From assembly GCA_028699855.1 (NCBI GenBank), contig JAQVTV010000037.1, positions 1 through 7,685 on the forward strand: a DNA stretch of 7,685 nucleotides. Reading direction: 5' to 3'. Shown one piece after another: positions 1 to 6,858 of the stretch. This DNA comes from Candidatus Izemoplasmatales bacterium. Lineage in GTDB: Bacteria; Bacillota_I; Bacilli_A; Izemoplasmatales; Hujiaoplasmataceae. Positions within the stretch are counted from its first letter, which is position 1; each line of letters begins with the position of its first letter. Both the position numbers and the translations under genes were made by a program. A model generated the notes under the pieces. The model did no database searches. It saw only the letters and a program-made list of their open reading frames with translations, and had not been told where the DNA came from.

Positions 1-726
1 AATCGTCATGTCCGTTTCATGGCCTACTGCCGAAATGACGGGAATACGTGAGTGATAAATGGCCCGCGCAACTATTTCTTCGTTGAACGCCCACAGATCT
101 TCGATCGATCCGCCACCTCTTCCGACGATCAATACATCTGCCAAGGCTTGGGCGTTTGCTTTTTCGATTTGTTCTTGAAGAGATCCTTTGGCGCCATCTC
201 CTTGGACCAAAGCGGGATAGACGATGATTCGCACGCGTGGAAAACGGCGATTGATGATGTGGATGATGTCCCGCACGGCAGCACCGGTCGGTGAGGTAAT
301 CACGCCGATTGTCTGAGGATATGGCGGCAATGGCCGTTTGTGCTTTTCATCAAACAACCCTTCTCGCTGCAGTTTGTCCTTAAGAAGCAGGAACTTCTGA
401 TACAGGTCACCAATACCGTCTTCGCTCATTTTCATGACATAGAATTGATATGCCCCTTGAACTTCATAAACCGAGACGTATCCTTCCACGAGCACTTTAC
501 TTCCCTCTTTGGGTTCGAAGAGTAATTCGGATTGTTGCGAAGCAAACATGACCGCAGATATTTGAGATCGATCGTCCTTCAACGTGAAGTAGAGATGCCC
601 GCGTGAATGGCGTTTAAAATTGGATATCTCCGCTTTCAGATAGATATTTTGCAGATTAGAATCGTTATCGATCATATGTTTCAAATAGCGATTGAGGGCG
701 GTGACTGTCACATATTTCGGATTCAT
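1..726 (-). CDS. xseA: Exodeoxyribonuclease VII large subunit, N-terminal 242 residues (3' end beyond the window)
   Basis: Catalytic large subunit of exonuclease VII, which with many copies of the small subunit XseB degrades single-stranded DNA to oligonucleotides in the cytoplasm. I translated the minus strand by hand: it is open from ATG at 726 to base 1 with no stop. Residues 1-100 fit the N-terminal OB-fold (start [15 protein letters not shown], then [20 protein letters not shown]). The catalytic domain follows with [14 protein letters not shown] at 141-154, [17 protein letters not shown] at 201-217 and [10 protein letters not shown] at 232-241, all family hallmarks. Known family members are about 400-460 residues, so roughly the C-terminal half is missing, including the coiled-coil part. 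The ATG overlaps the nusB TGA by 4 bases, and GGAGAT about 9 bases upstream is a fair ribosome site. It is probably cotranscribed with nusB; xseB would be expected further left. Confidence 0.97.
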   Translation of the reverse strand, partial: MNPKYVTVTALNRYLKHMIDNDSNLQNIYLKAEISNFKRHSRGHLYFTLKDDRSQISAVMFASQQSELLFEPKEGSKVLVEGYVSVYEVQGAYQFYVMKMSEDGIGDLYQKFLLLKDKLQREGLFDEKHKRPLPPYPQTIGVITSPTGAAVRDIIHIINRRFPRVRIIVYPALVQGDGAKGSLQEQIEKANAQALADVLIVGRGGGSIEDLWAFNEEIVARAIYHSRIPVISAVGHETDMTI

Positions 727-1106
727 CGCGAACGATCTCCGATGATCTTTTTACGAATGTTGTCCAATAGACGATTATTGAAGCTTTTGGCTTGATCATC
801 GTCGAGGTTGGAATATTTCTTGGTGAGTTCGACGGCTTCATCGATCGCAATCTCATATGGCAAGTCGCAATACTTCATCTCATAGATCGCATATCGAATA
901 ATCGCCTTATCCACATAGTTAAGGCGGTCGATGGTCCAATCGATCAAGTTATCAGAAATAATCGTGTCGATGTCATCAAGTCTCTCGGAGATGTCCGCTA
1001 GATTATGCAAAATCTCCTCGGAATAATCTTCGGGATTATATTGCCCATTGACACTGATAAGATAGAGAAGTTTGACGGTCTCCTCACGGGTGGAAGAACG
1101 GTTCAT
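723..1106 (-). CDS. nusB: Transcription antitermination factor NusB
   Basis: Small all-helical RNA-binding protein that joins NusE (ribosomal protein S10) on boxA RNA in antitermination complexes, chiefly on rRNA operons. The 127-residue product has the family pattern: N-terminal helix [13 protein letters not shown], then the central helix [19 protein letters not shown], then [18 protein letters not shown] and the C-terminal [14 protein letters not shown] (compare the usual FVNGVLDKI). I chose ATG 1106 (MNRSS) because GGGAG lies 5 bases upstream and the protein then begins where other NusB proteins do. An in-frame ATG at 1118 (MGAKMNRSS) has no ribosome site before it, and open frame further upstream covers the promoter. 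The stop TGA overlaps the xseA start by 4 bases, so xseA translation is likely coupled. The gene has its own promoter, after the terminator that closes the polyamine operon. Confidence 0.95.
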   Translation of the reverse strand: MNRSSTREETVKLLYLISVNGQYNPEDYSEEILHNLADISERLDDIDTIISDNLIDWTIDRLNYVDKAIIRYAIYEMKYCDLPYEIAIDEAVELTKKYSNLDDDQAKSFNNRLLDNIRKKIIGDRSR

Positions 1107-1140
1107 TTTGGCTCCCATATGTGTGTTCGACATCGTTATA

Positions 1141-1168
1141 ATTGTAGCATAGACCAAGATAAAAGCAA
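1141..1168 (-). promoter_or_regulatory. Predicted sigma-A promoter of nusB-xseA
   Basis: On the minus strand there is TTGCTT (plus 1163-1168), a 16-base spacer, then TACAAT (plus 1141-1146) immediately preceded by TGC, i.e. an extended -10 element. Transcription would start near 1134, giving a leader of under 30 bases before the nusB ATG. It is the only good promoter pattern I see in the 123-base gap between potD and nusB. Confidence 0.72.
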
Positions 1169-1199
1169 AGCACTATCGCCCGTTCGGCTATCATTCACA

Positions 1200-1224
1200 T
1201 AAAAAAATACGCCCGAAGGCGTAT
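1200..1224 (-). terminator. Rho-independent terminator after potD
   Basis: Read on the minus strand, a perfect 7-bp stem ATACGCC/GGCGTAT (1224-1218 and 1213-1207) closes a TTCG loop and is followed at once by seven T residues (1207-1201, the first belonging to the stem side). The loop with its closing pair is C(UUCG)G, an exceptionally stable tetraloop. It begins only 5 bases after the potD stop, so it ends the pot operon and insulates nusB. There is no T run on the other strand, so it acts in one direction. Confidence 0.93.
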
Positions 1225-1229
1225 CATTT

Positions 1230-2306
1230 CTACTGATTGGGTTTCACACGCGCCAAGATGTGCGCTAATTCAGTCGCGCGTTCATTGGAGCCATAGACGT
1301 ACATCTCCCTGAGACTGCCTTGAGGATAGGGGTCGAATGTTGATGCGAGGCCACCAAAATCGGAGAGAATCTGGTCGTATATCTGATCGTAAATCGTGAT
1401 ATACGGGGGTGCATATCCGATCCACTCGTAATTTTGAAGCGCAACTTCTTCACGCAGAAAGAAATCGATGAAGAGATGCGCACTATTGATATTTTGGGCG
1501 ATGTTCGGTATGACGATGGCATCCATCCATACGTTGGTGCTCTCAGGCACGTAGAAGCCAAAATTAATCGCTCTTTCGTCCTCGATCGCCGCATAGTACT
1601 CTGAAAAGTAATCTCCGGAGTAAACCAGTGCCAAATCGAGTGTGTTCGCCAAGATTCTTCCTTTGAGATTGTCTTCTCCCCATGCATGAAAGTTTGCATC
1701 TCGCAATGCGCTTTCAGCTTGTTCAAGTTCATCGCCGTCTTCAGAGTTGACTGAATATCCCAAATAAAGCAAAGCGGCAGCGACTGCGTCACGAGAGGAA
1801 TCATACATCCCCGCGCGATAGGTACTACCTGATTCAAACAAAGCTGCCCAACCTTCGCTCTCGACGAAGTCTTGGAGCCCCACTTTGTCTGTTCGATACA
1901 TGATACCGATGGTCCCCCAGGCATAGGGCACGACGTAATCGGAGAATCCGCTATCCGCATAGAGCGAAGCAAGCGTCGGATTCACCTCAAGTGCTTCAAA
2001 ATGCGTCAGCAAGCTGAAATCAATGGGTTGGATCATCTCATCCTGGATGAATTTGTCAATCATGTAGTCCGAAGGGAAAATGAGATCGTATACCGCATTT
2101 TGGGCAATTAGAAGCGAAGCCATGTCCTCATTGGAACCGACAGGCTTATACTTCACGTCAATCCGGTATTCCTTTTCAAATTGCTTGATCAGACTCTCAT
2201 CCATGTAATCACCCCAGTTCAGTACATAGAGCTTGTCTTTGTACGAGCATGCGGTCAATGTGAGGACAAATGCGAGACTAAGGAGTAAAACAAGTGCTTT
2301 TTTCAT
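1230..2306 (-). CDS. potD: Spermidine/putrescine-binding lipoprotein of an ABC transporter
   Basis: Extracellular substrate-binding component of the polyamine importer, anchored to the membrane by lipid. The 358-residue product starts with a lipoprotein signal peptide: KK at 2-3, a hydrophobic core, and lipobox LTAC with Cys20. The mature protein is PotD-like: LYVLNWGDYMDE (27-37), IFPSDYMIDKF (76-86), PYAWGTIGIMYRTDKVG (127-143), NVWMDAIVIPNIAQN (258-272) and the C-terminal WIGYAPPY. By spacing, W31, Y34, S79, Y81, W260 and D262 match known polyamine-contacting residues of E. coli PotD. The Trp equivalent to E. coli W229 seems to be Tyr229, and the acidic pair D168/E171 aligns to S170/D173. 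I chose ATG 2306 because AAGGAAGG lies 9 bases upstream and a signal peptide follows directly; the frame also opens at TTG 2342, which would bury the signal sequence. It overlaps the end of potC by 29 bases. Confidence 0.95.
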   Translation of the reverse strand: MKKALVLLLSLAFVLTLTACSYKDKLYVLNWGDYMDESLIKQFEKEYRIDVKYKPVGSNEDMASLLIAQNAVYDLIFPSDYMIDKFIQDEMIQPIDFSLLTHFEALEVNPTLASLYADSGFSDYVVPYAWGTIGIMYRTDKVGLQDFVESEGWAALFESGSTYRAGMYDSSRDAVAAALLYLGYSVNSEDGDELEQAESALRDANFHAWGEDNLKGRILANTLDLALVYSGDYFSEYYAAIEDERAINFGFYVPESTNVWMDAIVIPNIAQNINSAHLFIDFFLREEVALQNYEWIGYAPPYITIYDQIYDQILSDFGGLASTFDPYPQGSLREMYVYGSNERATELAHILARVKPNQ

Positions 2307-3117
2307 GAGTGCGTACCTTCCTTTCTTTTCTGGTATTGACAAAGACGATAATGATGATCGTCAGAAGAAAAATGATGGTATTGTAGGCATAGGCGACCGG
2401 TGTGAAACTATTTCTTCCTTCCCGGGCCAAAGCGGCATACAGCCAAGTAGACACATTCATGTACTCATTCCCGGATGTGAAATAGGTGATGACAAAATCG
2501 TCGATTGACATCGTGAAAGCCATCAAGGCACCTGTTAAAATCCCGGTGGAAATATTCGGGATGATCACGCGCCATACGGCTTCGATACGGGAACATCCGA
2601 GATCGAGTCCCGCTTCGTAAAGGTTGGGATCGAGCCGTTTCAACTTGGGAATGATGTTCAGGATCACATAAGGAATCGAGAAGAATACATGCGCAATCAA
2701 CACTGTTGAGAACCCAAGCGTAAACGAAAGGATAGAAAAGATGATCATGAGCGAGATACCCGTGACGATATCGGGATTGACGACAGGGACATTATTCATC
2801 ACCATCATCCTGACCCTTCGTTTCTTTTCCAGAGCGTGAATGCCGATGGCGAAGATGGTGCCGAGGATTGTGGAGATGATGGTCGATAAAATTGCAATGG
2901 AAATTGTATTGACGATTGGATCCTTCATGATGTCATCCAAAAACAGCATGGCATACCATTTGAGGGTGAAACCTTCCCACTGATATCCTCGGGCAGAATC
3001 ATTCAGTGATAGCATGAGAATCAGCAAAATCGGGACATATAGGATGAGAAACGTCATCACAGTCAAAATGACACCCATCGCTTTCGCCATAAGAATCCGT
3101 TGTTTCCGGCGTTTCAT
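2278..3117 (-). CDS. potC: Polyamine ABC transporter permease PotC
   Basis: One of two inner-membrane subunits that form the spermidine/putrescine channel. The 279-residue product has about six hydrophobic segments, beginning with one near residues 14-38. The coupling loop that docks on the ATPase is EAGLDLGCSRIEAVWRVIIP at 168-187. SIDDFVITYFTSG at 204-216 is the usual PotC signature, equivalent to SLDDVIISFFVTG in enterobacteria, and separates it from PotB. The ATG at 3117 overlaps the potB TGA by 4 bases and has its own good ribosome site (AAGGTGAG, 8 bases upstream, inside potB). The basic C-terminal tail after the last membrane segment (RKERKVRTHEKSTCFTP) runs 29 bases into potD. E. coli PotC is slightly shorter, which fits an extended tail. 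Confidence 0.94.
   Translation of the reverse strand: MKRRKQRILMAKAMGVILTVMTFLILYVPILLILMLSLNDSARGYQWEGFTLKWYAMLFLDDIMKDPIVNTISIAILSTIISTILGTIFAIGIHALEKKRRVRMMVMNNVPVVNPDIVTGISLMIIFSILSFTLGFSTVLIAHVFFSIPYVILNIIPKLKRLDPNLYEAGLDLGCSRIEAVWRVIIPNISTGILTGALMAFTMSIDDFVITYFTSGNEYMNVSTWLYAALAREGRNSFTPVAYAYNTIIFLLTIIIIVFVNTRKERKVRTHEKSTCFTP
2307..2327 (-). promoter_or_regulatory. Shine-Dalgarno site of potD, inside the potC reading frame
   Basis: The minus strand reads AAGGAAGG followed by TACGCACTC and then the ATG at 2306. This strong ribosome site is what decides the potD start over the in-frame TTG at 2342. It lies wholly within the last codons of potC, so the potC C-terminal tail is partly shaped by the need to keep the site. 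Confidence 0.8.
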
Positions 3118-3950
3118 ATCAGGGTCTCACCTTCCTTGTCAAATCGTGTGATGATGACAAATGAGATGACCGAGAACAGCATTAACATGAGACTGATGAG
3201 ACTCCCGACATTGATGGACAACCCACCCGAACCCATCACTTCTTTCATGAACTTGGATTCGATGATGTTACCGATCAGGTTGATCCTGCCTAGACCGATA
3301 CGCGCGGGCAACACAAATGAAGTCATCGCTGGCAACATCGTCATGATCACGCCTGAGACGATCCCGCCCAGAGACATCGGAAAGATCACTTTGAAAAAGA
3401 CATTGAGGTCGGTCGCGCCGAGGTCTTTCGCCGCTTCGACAAGGCTATAGTCCATTCTTTCGAGCACTGAGAATAGCGGAAATATCATGAAAGGCAAATA
3501 CATGCCCACCATACCGATCACAATGCCGGTATTCGTTCCGAGCAAGTCCAGACTCAGCCCGGAAAGATCGGTGAAGATCGAAAGGGGAGTGAATATCTTC
3601 TCCCAGGCGAAAATACGAAGCAACATGTTTGCCCAAAGAGGGACGATCAAAAGGGCTAACCAGATTTTTCGGGTCTTTTCGGGCAAATTGGCGAGATAAT
3701 ACGCCACAGGGTAACCGATGACAAAACATATCAGTGTCGTGATGATCGACAATCCAAAGGAATAGATGATCGCTTTGGACATATAACTTTGGGAAAAAAT
3801 CTGGAAATTCACCCATGTGATTTCAAAACGAGAAGGATAATAGAGCGAATAATCGGAAAACGCGAGCATAATCAGAATCAACGTCGGAACCGCGATGAAA
3901 ATGAGCATCCACGCGAGATACGGTATGCTGAAGAATCGCAGACGTTTCAT
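3114..3950 (-). CDS. potB: Polyamine ABC transporter permease PotB
   Basis: Partner permease to PotC in the polyamine importer. The product is 278 residues with about six membrane segments: the first at about 9-31 ([20 protein letters not shown]), others near 60-85, 97-115, 142-163, 193-215 and 246-268. The ATPase-docking loop is [20 protein letters not shown] at 172-191, close to the consensus EAA loop. Its position between potA and potC and the PotB-type start (short basic leader, then FDYSL-like [10 protein letters not shown] after helix 1) support the assignment over other type I permeases such as those for iron or sulfate. The ATG at 3950 overlaps the potA TGA by 4 bases, and I see no purine-rich ribosome site in the 20 bases before it. 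Its translation therefore probably depends on ribosomes finishing potA. Confidence 0.94.
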   Translation of the reverse strand: MKRLRFFSIPYLAWMLIFIAVPTLILIMLAFSDYSLYYPSRFEITWVNFQIFSQSYMSKAIIYSFGLSIITTLICFVIGYPVAYYLANLPEKTRKIWLALLIVPLWANMLLRIFAWEKIFTPLSIFTDLSGLSLDLLGTNTGIVIGMVGMYLPFMIFPLFSVLERMDYSLVEAAKDLGATDLNVFFKVIFPMSLGGIVSGVIMTMLPAMTSFVLPARIGLGRINLIGNIIESKFMKEVMGSGGLSINVGSLISLMLMLFSVISFVIITRFDKEGETLI

Positions 3951-4990
3951 GAGCGCTGACGGCGCATCACATGGATGCTCTCCGGTTCGACCGATAAGCC
4001 GACGCGATCGCCGACTTCCCGGTATTTCGTCGTATGGATGGTGTACTCTCTGCCGTCAACCATCACATTGATTTCATAATGGACGCCTTTGAACGTCAAT
4101 GAATCGACGATTCCCTTGATTTTCGCCTTTGAAGGCGGGACAAAATCAAAATCCTCGGGGCGAATGACGACATCAACCGCTTCATTAAGGTGAAAGCCTT
4201 TGTCGACGCACTTGAACTCGCGATCCACAAACTTCACGAGATAGTCCTCGATCATGATGCCTTCAAAGATATTCGACTCGCCGATAAAATTTGCGACAAA
4301 GCGATTTTTAGGCTCATTGTAGATGTCTTCTGGCGTACCGATCTGCAATATCTTGCCTTCATTCATGATGACGATGGTATCAGACATTGTCAGTGCTTCT
4401 TCTTGATCGTGGGTAACATAGACGAAAGTGATTCCAAGTGTGCGTTGCATTTCCTTAAGTTCATACTGCATTTCCTGGCGCAACTTGAGATCCAACGCGC
4501 CGAGCGGTTCATCCAGCAACAAGACTTTGGGGCGGTTGACAATGGCGCGTGCGATGGCGACGCGTTGTTGCTGGCCGCCGGAAAGTGTGGATATGTGACG
4601 GTCTTGAAATCCGTCTAGCTTGACGAGTTTCAAGGTTTGATGAACCCGATCGACAATTTCTGTTTTGGGTAGTTTCTTCAGCTTGAGGCCAAAGGCGATA
4701 TTATCGAATACATTGAGATGCGGAAATAGGGCATACTTCTGAAAACATGTGTTGATTTCGCGTTGGTTCGGTTCGAGGTCATTGATGACTTTTCCATCAA
4801 AAATGATTTCACCGTCATCAGGAGTCTCGAATCCGCCAATCAGTCGTAAACACGTCGTTTTTCCGCATCCAGAAGGACCCAGAAGCGTGATGAACTCGTT
4901 TTCATTGATGTAGAAATTGAAATGATCGAGGACTACCAGGTCTCCGAAACTTTTCGAGATATTTTTGAGTTCGATCAATTTTTTGCCCAT
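3947..4990 (-). CDS. potA: Polyamine ABC transporter ATP-binding protein PotA
   Basis: Cytoplasmic ATPase that powers spermidine/putrescine import through PotB and PotC. The 347-residue product carries all ABC motifs: Walker [10 protein letters not shown] at 38-46, Q-loop Gln84 ([10 protein letters not shown]), signature [14 protein letters not shown] at 136-149, Walker B VLLLDEP at 156-162, D-loop ALD at 165-167 and switch His194 (VTHDQEEA). [16 protein letters not shown] at 225-240 leads to a C-terminal TOBE-type regulatory domain (VIRPEDF, then a beta-rich end), typical of the polyamine, iron and sugar importer ATPases. The polyamine call rests on this tail and on the neighbouring potBCD genes. 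ATG 4990 is preceded by GCGAGG 6 bases upstream. It is first in the operon, behind a consensus promoter and a leader of about 130 bases. It ends in TGA overlapping potB. Confidence 0.95.
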   Translation of the reverse strand: MGKKLIELKNISKSFGDLVVLDHFNFYINENEFITLLGPSGCGKTTCLRLIGGFETPDDGEIIFDGKVINDLEPNQREINTCFQKYALFPHLNVFDNIAFGLKLKKLPKTEIVDRVHQTLKLVKLDGFQDRHISTLSGGQQQRVAIARAIVNRPKVLLLDEPLGALDLKLRQEMQYELKEMQRTLGITFVYVTHDQEEALTMSDTIVIMNEGKILQIGTPEDIYNEPKNRFVANFIGESNIFEGIMIEDYLVKFVDREFKCVDKGFHLNEAVDVVIRPEDFDFVPPSKAKIKGIVDSLTFKGVHYEINVMVDGREYTIHTTKYREVGDRVGLSVEPESIHVMRRQRS

Positions 4991-5044
4991 TCAGTGCCTC
5001 GCGAGATTGTTGTATCGTTTACAAAAACTATACCCATAAACATA

Positions 5045-5129
5045 ATAAATGCGTATAGCTTAGATGATTCGCCATGGTGTTTAGTATTGTTAAACACCAT
5101 GTTAAATCAAAATAAACAAACGCATTTAT
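5045..5129. repeat. Outer 10-bp inverted repeat enclosing the leader hairpin
   Basis: ATAAATGCGT (5045-5054) is the exact reverse complement of ACGCATTTAT (5120-5129). The pair brackets the 11-bp inverted repeat at 5073-5101, giving a nested arrangement. The right arm touches the -10 element and covers the predicted transcription start, so in RNA only part of it would be present; a DNA-level role (paired operator sites) is easier to imagine than a full RNA stem. Function unknown. Confidence 0.5.
5073..5101 (-). promoter_or_regulatory. Perfect 11-bp inverted repeat in the potA leader (operator or RNA hairpin)
   Basis: Arms CATGGTGTTTA (5073-5083) and TAAACACCATG (5091-5101) are exact reverse complements around a 7-base centre GTATTGT. 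It lies about 22-50 bases downstream of the predicted pot transcription start and about 80 bases before the potA ATG. No T run follows on either strand, so it is not a normal terminator. It would fit a repressor operator acting as a roadblock, or a leader stem-loop. The half-site TAAACA also occurs at 5037-5042 and 5113-5118. Confidence 0.7.
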
Positions 5130-5157
5130 ATTATATATAATATCGATGATATGTCAA
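5130..5157 (-). promoter_or_regulatory. Consensus sigma-A promoter of the potABCD operon
   Basis: The minus strand shows TTGACA (plus 5152-5157), 16 bases, then TATAAT (plus 5130-5135): both hexamers match consensus exactly. Transcription would start near 5123, leaving a leader of roughly 130 bases before potA. The -35 element begins only 9 bases after the glucosidase stop codon. The spacer holds a short symmetric element (ATATC-GAT-GATAT, 5140-5152), and the -10 overlaps a 10-bp palindrome TTATATATAA (5131-5140); these could be operators or chance in AT-rich DNA. Confidence 0.85.
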
Positions 5158-5166
5158 TAGGCGCTT

Positions 5167-6858
5167 TTATGATTCCCTTCGACGTGTACGCCGATAGACG
5201 AAGGCGGCGAAAGGTGCGAGGACCATTCGATTCTTTAACGGGGGGATTCGTTTGAGGCTTCCGGTCACGGGTGCGAACTTATGAATATCATCCAACTGGA
5301 CTGAAATCGTTCGGTTTCGGAAATTGGTGATGACCAAATATTCACAGGTGGCGCCGACGGTCCGGTAACAAAAACTGTCGGGATGGTCGATATCGATGAA
5401 CTCAATCGTTCCGAAGGTGATGTTATCATCACTTCTTCTGAGCTTGAGAAGGAACCGATAAAGCGATAGTATCGATGACGGATCATGACTTTGCGATTGG
5501 ACGTTGATCGTGTGCTTTCTACCCGACATATCAATCCATGGTTGTACGGGCGAAAACCCCGCGTATGCACCATGAGTCCATTGCATGGGTGTTCGTGCAT
5601 TATCACGACAGCGTCTGGATAATAAACGCAAGGCCTGACGTTTCGTTTTTCCCATCCGGCGCATATTGTCATATTCCGTGAATACTTCAACGTCGCGGAA
5701 TTGCTCAAGTTTGCGAAAGCGGACATTCACCATGCCGATTTCCTCGCCTTGATAACAAATACAACTCCCGGGCATGAGATAGAGTGCGATAGCCAGCATT
5801 TTCCCCGATCGCGCATGATAACGCCGATCGGAACCGTAATGGCTGATGATACGGGGTTGATCGTGATTATGCCAATAGATGAGGTTCCATCCATCGTGCC
5901 CGAGTATTTGATACCATGTTTGAAAACTCTTCTTGATTTTGACGACGTCAACCACACCTTGAGACCATTTGCCTAATTGAGGCTGAGTGGGGTCGATGTC
6001 CGCCCAACAATGTCCGAATTGTATGAGCATGTTCATCGAGCCTTGATGGTAGCCGACATATGCCAATGCTTCTGCTTTGTTCGCACCGCCCGATTCACCG
6101 AGAATGAGTAAATCATGCGGTTTGAAGATTTCTTCGGACAACATGTGCAGATAATCATGATGTTTCGGCAGGGAGGAAAAATGCTCATAACCCGGATATG
6201 CCTCCGGGAATTCCCAGTTTTTCTCCAGATGATTGGCCGCATCGAGCCGAAATCCGTCGACACCTTGAGCGACCCACCATAGAATCATGCGTTTCATGTC
6301 ATCAATCATCTCGTGGTTGCGCCAATTGAGATCGGGCATCTTCTTAGAAAAGATATGCAGATAATACTCATCGGTCAATGGATGATAAGTCCACGTGCGA
6401 TCACCAAACCACCCAATCCATGACGTGGGCGGCTGCATCAATCCGGCATCATCGGTTTTCGGTTTGTGCCATATGTAGTAATCGTGGTATTTTACATGCT
6501 CGGGGTGATTGGGATCCTTCGCGGCCTGGAACCACGGATGTTCATCCGATGTGTGGTTCAATACGAGGTCGATGATCACCTTGATACCGATTTGATGCGC
6601 TTCTGTGATCAACTGCTTGAAATCGTCGATGGTGCCGTAATCGGAACTGACGCGATAGAAATCTCGCACATCGTAGCCATAGTCATCCATCGGCGAATCA
6701 TAGTGGGGAGAAATCCAAATGATCTCGATTCCGATTGATTTCAAATAAGGAAGTTTCATGATCACGCCAGGAATATCTCCGATACCATCGTGATTACCAT
6801 CCATAAAACTCCGCAAATAAATCTGATAGATATTTTTTCCCATCCACCATTGTCTCAT
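5167..6858 (-). CDS. GH13 alpha-glucosidase (oligo-1,6-glucosidase/maltase type)
   Basis: Cytoplasmic retaining glycosidase that releases glucose from the non-reducing end of short alpha-glucosides. The 563-residue length and layout are those of the oligo-1,6-glucosidase group: start WWMGKNIYQIYLRSF, calcium loop DGNHDGIGD (20-28), region I DLVLNH (97-102), region V MPDLNW (174-179), region II GFRLDAANH with nucleophile Asp206, region III LGESGG with acid/base Glu255, region IV HNHD with Asp333. QGEEIGM (370-376) and RDNARTPMQW (418-427) are also typical. There is no signal peptide. The residue after the nucleophile is Ala207 rather than the Val common in isomaltose-preferring enzymes, which hints at alpha-1,4 substrates such as maltose. 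Trehalose-6-phosphate hydrolase and dextran glucosidase are close relatives I cannot exclude. The ATG overlaps the upstream TGA by 4 bases, with AAGGGGTG about 8 bases before it. The C-terminus ends in a basic RRTRRRES. Confidence 0.92.
   Translation of the reverse strand: MRQWWMGKNIYQIYLRSFMDGNHDGIGDIPGVIMKLPYLKSIGIEIIWISPHYDSPMDDYGYDVRDFYRVSSDYGTIDDFKQLITEAHQIGIKVIIDLVLNHTSDEHPWFQAAKDPNHPEHVKYHDYYIWHKPKTDDAGLMQPPTSWIGWFGDRTWTYHPLTDEYYLHIFSKKMPDLNWRNHEMIDDMKRMILWWVAQGVDGFRLDAANHLEKNWEFPEAYPGYEHFSSLPKHHDYLHMLSEEIFKPHDLLILGESGGANKAEALAYVGYHQGSMNMLIQFGHCWADIDPTQPQLGKWSQGVVDVVKIKKSFQTWYQILGHDGWNLIYWHNHDQPRIISHYGSDRRYHARSGKMLAIALYLMPGSCICYQGEEIGMVNVRFRKLEQFRDVEVFTEYDNMRRMGKTKRQALRLLSRRCRDNARTPMQWTHGAYAGFSPVQPWIDMSGRKHTINVQSQSHDPSSILSLYRFLLKLRRSDDNITFGTIEFIDIDHPDSFCYRTVGATCEYLVITNFRNRTISVQLDDIHKFAPVTGSLKRIPPLKNRMVLAPFAAFVYRRTRRRES

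Noticed and set aside
1107..1157. Longer NusB with 17 extra N-terminal residues.
   Set aside because: The extension covers the predicted promoter start and has no ribosome site; MNRSS at 1106 has GGGAG at good spacing and fits the family start.
1178..1197. Symmetric-looking sequence CTATCGCC...GGCTATC between the pot terminator and the nusB promoter.
   Set aside because: The outer CTATC elements are direct, not inverted, repeats and the inner pairing is only about 3 bp, so no real hairpin forms.
5028..5058. CTATAC (5028-5033) and GTATAG (5053-5058) as another inverted repeat in the potA leader.
   Set aside because: Only 6 bp with a 19-base spacer in AT-rich DNA, which is expected by chance.
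4975..5100. A 41-codon minus-strand frame in the potA leader that starts in the 11-bp hairpin and ends just inside potA, a possible leader peptide.
   Set aside because: No ribosome site precedes its ATG (the upstream bases are T/A-rich without GGAG), the start lies in the hairpin arm, and the peptide shows no run of a regulatory amino acid.
5073..5101. Reading the 11-bp inverted repeat as a terminator for the glucosidase operon.
   Set aside because: Neither strand has a T run after the stem, the stem is AT-rich, and it lies downstream of the strong pot promoter, where it would block that operon.
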